64,000 nt of DNA from Actinoplanes campanulatus (lineage in GTDB: Bacteria; Actinomycetota; Actinomycetes; Mycobacteriales; Micromonosporaceae), in assembly GCF_014647795.1 (NCBI RefSeq), contig NZ_BMPW01000002.1, forward strand, positions 1 through 64,000, in the 5' to 3' direction. Positions 53,772 to 62,689 of this stretch are shown piece by piece. The notes below the pieces were generated by a model. It worked only from the letters and a program-made list of their open reading frames with translations. It did not search any database and was not told where the DNA came from. The number at the start of each line of letters is the position of its first letter. Within the stretch, counting starts at the first letter, position 1. The position numbers and the translations under genes are program-made.

Positions 53772-54341
53772 TCAGTGTGGTCGGAGGCCCGCGAACACCA
53801 CCGCCAGGGTCCGCTCCCGCAACTCCGCGTCCCAGCCCCCGTGCACCGCGCCGTGCGTGACGCTGACCAGCAGCGCCATCACCTCCGGCAGCGCCACGCC
53901 GGGTGACACCGTCCCGGCCGCCTGCGCCTCGCTCAGCAGCCCGCCGACGGCCTCGGTGAGATGGCCGACGGCCTCGGGGAGGCGGACGGCTGTCCCGCCG
54001 CTCTCGAGCAGGCCGACGACCGTCCGTTTGTAGGACGCCTGGGCGGTCAGCTCGGTGAAGAACTCGAACAGCCCTTCCCCGCCGCCGCGCTGGCCGGCTG
54101 ACTCGATCAGCTCGGCCAGCAGCCGCTTCATGATCGCGCCGAGCAGGTCGCCCTTGGTGGGGAAGTGCCGGAACACCGTGCCGATCGCGACGCCCGCCCG
54201 CCGGGCCACCTCTTCGGTCGAGGCGCCCGGTCCGGTCTCGGTGAACACCTCCTCGGCGGCGACCAGGATACGGATCCGGTTGCGCTGAGCGTCGGCGCGC
54301 AACGGAGGGCCCTCGGTCTGCCGCGAAGAAACCTCTTCCAA
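53772..54341 (-). CDS. TetR/AcrR-family regulator of the SnoaL-like gene
   Basis: 189 residues. HTH: ILVAAEEVFTETGPGASTEEVARRAGVAIGTVFRHFPTKGDLLGAIM; the rest is the TetR ligand domain. TTG start with GGAGA seven bases upstream inside the operator palindrome AATGAGT-N4-ACTCATT, so the protein would block both its own translation start region and transcription. Divergent from a SnoaL-like gene 67 bases away. Confidence 0.85.
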   Translation of the reverse strand: MEEVSSRQTEGPPLRADAQRNRIRILVAAEEVFTETGPGASTEEVARRAGVAIGTVFRHFPTKGDLLGAIMKRLLAELIESAGQRGGGEGLFEFFTELTAQASYKRTVVGLLESGGTAVRLPEAVGHLTEAVGGLLSEAQAAGTVSPGVALPEVMALLVSVTHGAVHGGWDAELRERTLAVVFAGLRPH

Positions 54342-54388
54342 AATGAGTCTCCACTCATTATTCTCATACCCAAGTCGAGTGCATACTC
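54342..54388. promoter_or_regulatory. TetR operators between regulator and SnoaL-like gene
   Basis: AATGAGT-CTCC-ACTCATT (54342-54359) has perfect 7-base arms; GAGT-GCAT-ACTC (54377-54388) has the same 4-base-spaced core GAGT-N4-ACTC. Confidence 0.7.
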
Positions 54389-54408
54389 ATCTTATCGGGA
54401 GGATCGCT

Positions 54409-54813
54409 GTGACACCGACCGAGATCTTCGACAGCATGCGTTCCCGCTGGCTCGCCGATCAGCCGACCTACGATCCCGACCTGCTCGCCGACGACGTGGT
54501 GGTCGAGGTGCCGTTCGCCGCCCCAGGCCGGCCGGTGCGGACCGAGGGCAAGCAGCGGGTGCTGGAGTTCACGCGGGCGGGCCGGGCGTCGTTCCCGGTG
54601 CGCTTCGACGACTGCCGTGACGTGGTGATCCACCAGACCGCCGACCCAGAGGTGATCGTCGTGGAGTACGAGTTGGTCGGCACTCACACCGGGAGCGGGG
54701 TGACCGCGTCGGCGCCCTTCATCGGGGTGCTCCGGACCAGGGGCGGCAAACTCGCCCATTGGCGGGAGTACCAGCACACCATGGCCATCGCGCAGGCCCT
54801 CGGTCAGGCGTAG
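54409..54813 (+). CDS. SnoaL/NTF2-like fold protein
   Basis: 134 residues. VTPTEIFDSMRSRWLADQPTYD, then LADDVVVEVPFAAPGRPVRTEGKQRVLEF and EVIVVEYELVGTHTGSGVTASAPFIGVLRTRGGKLAHWREYQHT: the alpha+beta cone of the SnoaL-like polyketide cyclase/ketosteroid-isomerase superfamily with the usual final W-R-x-Y-x-H. It may isomerise or bind a small aromatic/cyclic ligand. GTG 54409 has GGGAGG eight bases upstream. Target of the divergent TetR regulator. Its end overlaps the CadD-type gene by ten bases. Confidence 0.82.
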   Translation: MTPTEIFDSMRSRWLADQPTYDPDLLADDVVVEVPFAAPGRPVRTEGKQRVLEFTRAGRASFPVRFDDCRDVVIHQTADPEVIVVEYELVGTHTGSGVTASAPFIGVLRTRGGKLAHWREYQHTMAIAQALGQA

Positions 54814-55376
54814 GCCTCGATCAGGATCAGTGACCCGATGGCGATGAAGACCAGCGGCACGAGCCAGTGACCCCAGCGCTCGACCACGGCGATCACCTTG
54901 CGGTGCGAGCCGAGCAGTGATCCGGCCAGGCACCACAGCGCCACGAGGATGGCGAAGACCACGAGGTAGATGACGATTTCGCCCGCGCCGGCCGTACGGA
55001 ACAGGGGTGTGTAGACGGCGATGTTGTCGGCGCCGTTGGCGATCGTGATGCCGGCGATGGGCAGCGAGCCGGCGGCGGCGATCGGCGGCTCGCCGCCGGA
55101 GCCGTCGCGGAGGGCGCTGATGAGGCCTTTGATGCCGAGGGCGATCGGCAGCAGGCCGAGGAGGCCGACCCAACGGTCCGGGATGAGGGTCAGGCCGAGC
55201 GCGGCGAGCAGTGAGACGCCCACCAGGGTGGCGATGCCGAGGTATTGGCCCGCCCAGATCTGCCAGGGCCGGGGCTTCCCGGAGGCCCGGGCGGAGAGAA
55301 AGAGAACGGTCAGAACGATGAGGTCGTCGACGTTCGTGCCTATGAAGACGCCCACGGCGGCGAGTACCGAACCCAC
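54804..55376 (-). CDS. CadD-type transporter
   Basis: 190 residues, about five or six transmembrane helices. GVFIGTNVDDLIVLTVLFLSAR and ITIANGADNIAVYTPLF carry the two N-x-D-D/D-N motifs of the cadmium-resistance CadD/LysE-related family, with APRPWQIWAGQYLG-like loop between. It could export divalent cations or quaternary ammonium ions. It is convergent with the SnoaL-like gene (ten-base overlap) and starts 218 bases after the succinate dehydrogenase operon ends. Confidence 0.83.
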   Translation of the reverse strand: MGSVLAAVGVFIGTNVDDLIVLTVLFLSARASGKPRPWQIWAGQYLGIATLVGVSLLAALGLTLIPDRWVGLLGLLPIALGIKGLISALRDGSGGEPPIAAAGSLPIAGITIANGADNIAVYTPLFRTAGAGEIVIYLVVFAILVALWCLAGSLLGSHRKVIAVVERWGHWLVPLVFIAIGSLILIEAYA

Positions 55377-55410
55377 GCCGGGATCTTAGGGCGCGCCCGG
55401 AAGGGCCGGG

Positions 55411-55500
55411 AGGGCGCAGTGCAGCGCACGAGGGCGCAGTGCAGCGCACGAGGGCGCAGTGCAGCGTGGGAGGGCGCAGGAGAGTGCAGGAAGGCGCGGG
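55411..55500. repeat. 20-bp tandem repeat, four to five copies
   Basis: AGGGCGCAGTGCAGCGCACG at 55411-55430 and 55431-55450 (identical), 55451-55470 ending TGGG, then diverged units at 55471 and 55491. It lies between the sdhB terminators and the CadD-type start. Confidence 0.9.
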
Positions 55501-55508
55501 CAGAAGAA

Positions 55509-55542
55509 CGGATGCCCGGCACGACGCTGTGCCGGGCATCCG
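55509..55542 (-). terminator. Distal terminator of sdhCAB
   Basis: Perfect 14-base arms CGGATGCCCGGCAC (55509-55522) and GTGCCGGGCATCCG (55529-55542), loop GACGCT. Confidence 0.8.
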
Positions 55543-55551
55543 AAGAAGCCG

Positions 55552-55581
55552 GGTATCGGGCACGCCGTTGTGCCCGATACC
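55552..55581 (-). terminator. Proximal terminator of sdhCAB
   Basis: Perfect 12-base arms GGTATCGGGCAC (55552-55563) and GTGCCCGATACC (55570-55581), loop GCCGTT, 14 bases after the sdhB stop. Two strong hairpins in series insulate the operon end; both share the core CCGGCAC/GGGCAC and look like duplicates. Confidence 0.8.
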
Positions 55582-55594
55582 TGGAGCCGGGGGA

Positions 55595-56337
55595 TCAGCG
55601 CTTGCTGATCGCCTTGCGGTAGTCGCTGTTGAGGCGGCCGATGAGGCTCAGCGGGATGCCCTTCGGGCAGACCGTGGTGCACTCGCCGGCGTTGGTGCAG
55701 CCGCCGAAACCGGCGTCGTCCTGGGCCTGGAGCATGTCGATGACGCGGCTGTCCCGCTCGGGCTGGCCCTGCGGCATCAGACCGAGGTGGGCGATCTTCG
55801 CGGCGGTGAAGAGCATCGACGAGCCGTTCGGGCAGGCCGCCACGCAGGCGCCGCAGCCGATGCAGGTGGCCGCCTCGAACGCGGCGTCCGCGTCCTTCTT
55901 CGGCACCGGGGCGGCGTGGGCGTCCGGCGCGGTGCCGGTCGGGGCGGTGATGTAGCCACCGGCCTGAATGATCTTGTCGAAGGCGCTCCGGTCGACGACC
56001 AGGTCCTTGATCACCGGGAAGGCGGCGGCACGCCACGGCTCGACGTCGATCACGTCGCCGTCCTTGAACTTCCGCATGTGCAGCTGGCAGGTGGTGGTGG
56101 CCTTCTCCGGGCCGTGCGCCACGCCGTTGATGACCATGCTGCACGCGCCGCAGATGCCCTCGCGGCAGTCGTGGTCGAACGCGATCGGGTCGTCACCGTT
56201 GAGGATCAGCGTCTCGTTGAGGACGTCGATCATCTCGAGGAACGACGCGTCGGGGGAGATGCCCTTGACGTCGTAGGTGACCATCTTCCCGCCGGCCGTG
56301 GGACCGGATTGACGCCACACCCTGACCTTGATGTCCA

Positions 56338-56338
<1 letters not shown>
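55595..56338 (-). CDS. sdhB: Succinate dehydrogenase iron-sulphur subunit
   Basis: 247 residues. [2Fe-2S] motif [16 protein letters not shown] and the later CQL; [4Fe-4S]/[3Fe-4S] ligands in [15 protein letters not shown] and [16 protein letters not shown]. It passes electrons from SdhA flavin to the membrane anchor. The ATG overlaps the sdhA stop by one base (TAATG). Last gene of the sdhCAB operon. Confidence 0.95.
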
Positions 56339-58287
<1,949 letters not shown>

Positions 58288-58289
58288 GA

Positions 58290-59030
58290 TCAACCCACCA
58301 ATCCGGTCAGGACCGCGAAGGGCACCGACAGGTACATCGCGACGAGCACCACCGAGAGGACCAGCGCGACGGCCTTGGCCCGGCGCTCACCCTTGGTGGT
58401 CTGCTGGCCCAGCGTGCGGAACGCGCTCCAGATGCCGTGCCGCAGGTGGAAGCCGACGGACACCACCGCGAGGGTGTAGAAGAGGGTCACGTACCAGCGG
58501 TCCGGGGCGAAGCCCGCGATCACCCGGGCGGACGGGTCCACGTCGCCGCCGGCCGGGTTGAACGTGCCGGTCGTCAGGTCGAGGATGTGGTAGATCACGA
58601 ACAGCACGATGATCACACCGCCCCAGCGCATGGTGCGCGCGGCGTAGCTGCCCTGGATCTTGGGCCGGTGCGCGTACTTGACCGGCCGGGCCTTCTTGGC
58701 GCGGATGGTCAGCGCCGTGGCCGCCCAGATGTGCAGGCCGATGCCGGCCAGCAGGCCGATCCGCTGGAGCCAGAGGAACCAGCCGTGCGGCAGCAGGGGC
58801 GTGCCCAGATCCCGCAGCCACTCCGCGTAGTGGTCGAAGTCCGTCTCGCCCACGAAGATCTTGAGGTTGCCCGCCGCGTGCGCGAAGAGGAACAGCACCA
58901 GCAGCGCGCCGCTGACTGCCATGACCAGTTTGAGGATGACCGACGAGGGCCGGACCGACTTCCGCGGCGCGGGGCGTGCCGTCGCACCCGCTGCGTTGGT
59001 CGTCTTCGGAATAGGAGTGTCTACCGCCAC
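58290..59030 (-). CDS. sdhC: Succinate dehydrogenase cytochrome b anchor (five-helix, single subunit)
   Basis: 246 residues with five transmembrane helices ([88 protein letters not shown]). Several His in these helices (HAAGN, LHIWA, YHILDL, FHLRHG) are positioned to bind two hemes as in B-type enzymes. No separate SdhD exists, consistent with a single anchor. It passes electrons to menaquinone. GTG start; the gene is divergent from a LysR regulator. Confidence 0.93.
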   Translation of the reverse strand: MAVDTPIPKTTNAAGATARPAPRKSVRPSSVILKLVMAVSGALLVLFLFAHAAGNLKIFVGETDFDHYAEWLRDLGTPLLPHGWFLWLQRIGLLAGIGLHIWAATALTIRAKKARPVKYAHRPKIQGSYAARTMRWGGVIIVLFVIYHILDLTTGTFNPAGGDVDPSARVIAGFAPDRWYVTLFYTLAVVSVGFHLRHGIWSAFRTLGQQTTKGERRAKAVALVLSVVLVAMYLSVPFAVLTGLVG

Positions 59031-59088
59031 GAGTTGGAAGGTAAGAAGTCCTGAACGATTCGTCTAATGCATGCCGGGTCGGCCTTCC

Positions 59089-59103
59089 ATAGATATAGGC
59101 TAT
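59089..59103. promoter_or_regulatory. LysR box between sdhC and LysR
   Basis: ATAG (59089-59092) and CTAT (59100-59103) around ATATAGG give the T-N11-A inverted repeat of LysR regulators; it overlaps the LysR gene promoter five bases before its GTG. Confidence 0.55.
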
Positions 59104-59107
59104 TACG

Positions 59108-60025
59108 GTGCAGCTGCAACAACTCAGGTACTTCGTAGCGGTGGCAGAGTTTAGACATTTCACCCAAGCGGCGGACGAACTCGGCGTCTCCCAACCTACT
59201 TTGAGTAAGCAGATTCACACCCTGGAAATGTCACTCGGAGCGCCCCTGTTCGAGCGGATCCGCGGCGGCGTCACCCTCACCGTGGCCGGGGAGACGCTGC
59301 TCCCGCTGGCTCAGCGCATGATCGCGGATGCCGACGCGGCCCGGGACGCGGTCGCCGACATCGTGGGCCTGCGCCGTGGCGAGGTCCGGCTCGGCGCCAC
59401 TCCCAGTCTCTGCTCCTCCCTGCTCCCGGTCGTGCTGCGCGGCTACCGCGCCGAGCATCCCGGCATCCGGCTGCACGTGACCGAGGGCAGCTCCCAGGAC
59501 CTCATCGCCGACCTGCTCGCCCACACCCTCGACCTGGCCCTCATCGTGCTGCCCGAGCAGGGCGCCGACCCGGCCCTGGAGACCGTCGAGGTGCTCCGGG
59601 AGAGCCTCGTGGTGGCCTCGGTCGCCTCCGGGCCGGCGCCCACCGTGGCCCGGCAGCTGGACCTCACCGAGTTGCGGCACACCCCGATGGTGATGTTCCG
59701 CGACGGGTACGACATCCGTGACGTGACCCTGCAAGCCTGTGAGCGGGCCGGGTTCACCCCCAAGTTCGCGGTGGAGGGCGGCGAGATGGACGCCGTTCTG
59801 GCCTTCGTCGAGGCCGGCCTCGGGGTGGCCCTGGTGCCGAGCATGGTGCTCGTCAACCGGCCGCTGCTGCGCGCCACGCCCCTGGCCCCGCCCGGCATGC
59901 GGCGGACCATCGCGCTCGCCCAGCGCCGGGCCGCCATCCTGCCGCACGCGGCGGCCGCCCTGCGCGAGGCGGTCATCGAGCACATCGCGGCCGGCGAACT
60001 CCCGTTCGGGGTACGCGCCCTGTGA
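59108..60025 (+). CDS. LysR-family regulator divergent from sdhCAB
   Basis: 305 residues. HTH: QLRYFVAVAEFRHFTQAADELGVSQPTLSKQIHTLEMSLGAPLFER; effector domain with VRLGATPSLCSSLLPVVLRGY, LDLALIVLPEQG and GLGVALVPSMVLVNRP, of the CbbR/CynR size. GTG start. Position and the T-N11-A box suggest control of itself and possibly of succinate dehydrogenase in response to a metabolite; this is inference. Confidence 0.88.
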   Translation: MQLQQLRYFVAVAEFRHFTQAADELGVSQPTLSKQIHTLEMSLGAPLFERIRGGVTLTVAGETLLPLAQRMIADADAARDAVADIVGLRRGEVRLGATPSLCSSLLPVVLRGYRAEHPGIRLHVTEGSSQDLIADLLAHTLDLALIVLPEQGADPALETVEVLRESLVVASVASGPAPTVARQLDLTELRHTPMVMFRDGYDIRDVTLQACERAGFTPKFAVEGGEMDAVLAFVEAGLGVALVPSMVLVNRPLLRATPLAPPGMRRTIALAQRRAAILPHAAAALREAVIEHIAAGELPFGVRAL

Positions 60026-60078
60026 TCCACCGTCCACTTCGGGTAGTCAAGTGAGCACCCCGCGTTTAGCATCCGAGT

Positions 60079-60834
60079 GTGTGGCATGGCGAGTACCGGC
60101 ATCCCCGGCTGGTCGAGGTCTACGACATCGAGCACCTGTGGGGCTGGGAGGACGACTTCTTCATGCGGGTGCTCGCTGAGCGCACCGCGCCGCGGGTCCT
60201 CGACATGGGCTGCGGCACCGGGCGGCTGGCCATCGCGATGGCCGGCGCCGGCCATGAGGTGACCGCCGTCGACCCGGCCGGGGCCGCGCTGGACGCGGCC
60301 CGACGGAAAGAAGGCGCGGCCGGGGTCCGCTGGCTCCAGGGGTCCTTCGAGGACCTTCCGGGCGGGACGTTCGACGCCGCCTTCATGACCGGTCACGTCG
60401 CCGAGCACATCGTCACCGACGAGGACTGGTCCGGGGCGCTGCACCGGATGCGCGGCGCCCTGGTCACCGACGGGCGGCTCGTCCTGGACAGCCGTGACCC
60501 GGCCGGCCTGCCGTGGCGGGGGTGGGCGCCGGACGACACCCGGCGGGACATCGTGCTGGCCGACGGCTCGGTGGTGGAGGCGTGGAGCGAGGTCGCCTCG
60601 ACCGAGAAGGACGTGGTGTCGGTCGTCCATCACTACCGGTTCGACGACGGGCTGGAGCTGACCAGTTCGGCCGCCCACCGCTTCCGCGACGAGGTCCAGC
60701 TGCGCGACTCGCTGCGGGTTGCCGGTTTCCGGGTGGATCAGATCTACGGCGGGTGGGGCCGTGAGCCACCCGGGCTCAGCGGGGACGGTGAACTGATAGT
60801 GATCGCGATCGCTGAGCCTCGAATGCTGCCGTGA
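60079..60834 (+). CDS. Class I SAM-dependent methyltransferase
   Basis: 251 residues. SAM-binding motif RVLDMGCGTGRLAIAMAGAG, acidic tip VTAVDPAGAALD, then GSFEDLPGGTFDAAFMTGHVAEH (motif II) and LVTDGRLVLDSRDP (motif III). The C-terminal ~90 residues (VEAWSEVASTEKDVVSVVHHYRF, then RFRDEVQLRDSLRVAGF) are the usual cap of this small-molecule methyltransferase group. Substrate unknown. GTG start. Ninety-six bases before the VWA protein gene. Confidence 0.85.
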   Translation: MWHGEYRHPRLVEVYDIEHLWGWEDDFFMRVLAERTAPRVLDMGCGTGRLAIAMAGAGHEVTAVDPAGAALDAARRKEGAAGVRWLQGSFEDLPGGTFDAAFMTGHVAEHIVTDEDWSGALHRMRGALVTDGRLVLDSRDPAGLPWRGWAPDDTRRDIVLADGSVVEAWSEVASTEKDVVSVVHHYRFDDGLELTSSAAHRFRDEVQLRDSLRVAGFRVDQIYGGWGREPPGLSGDGELIVIAIAEPRMLP

Positions 60835-60929
60835 TGTGCCGCTTTACCCGTTGAACCATTGCGGGACATGAATCCCGGACTACTATCCGGCACGCATCGG
60901 TACCGACCATTACGACGGGGTTGGGTGAC

Positions 60930-62648
60930 ATGTCCGACAACGAGTGGCCAAGGGAGTTGCCCCCGCCGCACCACGGTGACTGGGGCGACGAACCCCCGCA
61001 GGCTCGCAGCCGCATGTTGCTCTCCGCCGCCCTGGTGATCGTGGTCCTGCTGGTCGCCGGCGGGGTCGCCTGGCAGCTCATGCGCAACGGCTCCGCCCAG
61101 CCGGCCACTCAGCCCAGCGCCGCCCCGCTGCCGTCGTCGACCCAGCCCAGCGTCGCGCCCTGCCCCGACCCGGAGCTGACCGTGGCCGCGGCCCCCGAGA
61201 TCGAGCCGGTGATCCGGGCCGCCGCCGTCACCCTCAACCCGCCCGGGCAGCGCTGCGCGCCGATCCTGGTCCGGGCCGAGGAGCCCGGCGTCACCCTCGC
61301 CGCGGTGGACCAGCCGGACGTCTGGGTGCCGTCCAGCAGCGCCTGGCTGCGCATCGCCGAGGAGAACGAGCTAGCCTTCCGCACCTCCGGGGCCACCCTG
61401 GCGTACTCGCCGATCATGTTGACCGCGCCCGAGGCGATCGGCAGTCTGTACATCAAGGACGGCAAGACCACCTGGAACGAGCTGATCGAGGGGGTCGCCA
61501 GCGAGCGGATCCCGGTGGCCACCATGTCCGATCCACTGACGACCACCACCGGCCTGCTCAGCGTCCACGGCGTGCACGCGGCCACCGCCCTGGCCGCCAG
61601 GGACCCCGGCATCGCCCAGCTCCGGGCGCTCACCCTGCGCAGCCGCCTGACCGACGCCGCCGCCGACCCGGGCCGCCTGCTCGGCCGGATGGCCGCGCAG
61701 TCCGACACCACCTCCGCGGTCTACGACGTCGGCGTCTTCCCGGCGATCGAGCAGCAACTCCTCGCCTATCAGAAGGGTGGGCACCGGGTGGCGCTCACCG
61801 GTGCGGCGCCCTCCGACGGCATGGTCGAGGCCGACTACCCGTACGCGATCCGCAAGGGCGCCAAGACCGGCCTGGCCGACCGGCTGCGCGCCGCGATCAC
61901 CAAGCAGGCGCTCACCGAGGCCGGTTTCCGTACCGAGCCGACGGCCGGCGGCGCCCGCCTGCCCGGCACCGGCAAGGCCCTGCTCGACCCGGCCCGGCAG
62001 TGGGCCGGCTTCCAGAGCCTCGCCTTCCAGGTGCTGCTTCTGATCGACGCCTCCGGTTCGATGAACGAGAAGATCGGCGGCGGTCCGGCCACCAAGGCGT
62101 CCCTGCTCCGCGAGTCCGGTGCGAGCGCGGCCCAGCTGTTCAACCGGGACACCACGATCGGTATGTGGTATTTCGGGGCCGGCACCGCGAACAGTCCGGC
62201 GCACACCGAGGAGGTGTCGTTCGGGCCGATCAACGGGGACGCCGGAGGCAAGAAGCGGCGGGACGCCCTGACCGAGAAGATCAAGACGTACCGGCCGCAG
62301 TCGAACGCCGGCACGCCGCTCTACCAGACCGTCCTCGACGGTGTCGACGCGATGCGTGATGAGGTGAAGTCCGGTAGGCCCTCGGTCGTGGTGGTGCTCA
62401 CCGACGGCGCCGACGGCGGGACCAGGTTCGCCATGTCCCAGCAGGAGTTCCAGAAGCGGCTCGCGGCCGGCCGGGACCCGGCCCGGCCGGTCCCGGTGAT
62501 CGCGGTCGGTTACGGCCCGGACGCGAACATGCCCGCGTTGCAGAGCATGGCCAAGGCCACCGGCGGCCAGGCGATCGCCGCCAAGAACCCGGCCGACCTG
62601 GCCTCCGCCATGGCCAAGGCCTTCCTCGCGGCGCGAGCCGCCAACTAA
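60930..62648 (+). CDS. Membrane-anchored substrate-binding/VWA domain protein
   Basis: 572 residues. A cytoplasmic N-terminus (~30), one transmembrane helix (~32-55, LLSAALVIVVLLVAGGVAW), then an extracellular periplasmic-binding-like region (~75-360: LTVAAAPEIEPVIRAAAV, WVPSSSAWLRIAEENELAF, YSPIMLTAPEAIGSL) and a VWA domain (VLLLIDASGSMNEKIGG with the D-x-S-x-S metal site, LTDGADGG as further MIDAS residues). It would bind ligands or partner proteins at the cell surface. ATG 60930 after GGGGTTGGGTGAC. The stop region is triplicated downstream. Confidence 0.85.
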   Translation: MSDNEWPRELPPPHHGDWGDEPPQARSRMLLSAALVIVVLLVAGGVAWQLMRNGSAQPATQPSAAPLPSSTQPSVAPCPDPELTVAAAPEIEPVIRAAAVTLNPPGQRCAPILVRAEEPGVTLAAVDQPDVWVPSSSAWLRIAEENELAFRTSGATLAYSPIMLTAPEAIGSLYIKDGKTTWNELIEGVASERIPVATMSDPLTTTTGLLSVHGVHAATALAARDPGIAQLRALTLRSRLTDAAADPGRLLGRMAAQSDTTSAVYDVGVFPAIEQQLLAYQKGGHRVALTGAAPSDGMVEADYPYAIRKGAKTGLADRLRAAITKQALTEAGFRTEPTAGGARLPGTGKALLDPARQWAGFQSLAFQVLLLIDASGSMNEKIGGGPATKASLLRESGASAAQLFNRDTTIGMWYFGAGTANSPAHTEEVSFGPINGDAGGKKRRDALTEKIKTYRPQSNAGTPLYQTVLDGVDAMRDEVKSGRPSVVVVLTDGADGGTRFAMSQQEFQKRLAAGRDPARPVPVIAVGYGPDANMPALQSMAKATGGQAIAAKNPADLASAMAKAFLAARAAN

Positions 62649-62689
62649 GACGCAAGCCGCCGACTAAGGCGCGAGCCGCCGATCAACGA
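62633..62689. repeat. Three tandem 19-bp copies spanning the VWA gene stop codon
   Basis: GCGAGCCGCCAACTAAGAC (62633-62651), GCAAGCCGCCGACTAAGGC (62652-62670), GCGAGCCGCCGATCAACGA (62671-62689). The first two each contain TAA in frame with the coding end (AAN-stop); the third overlaps the convergent crtI end. Confidence 0.9.
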
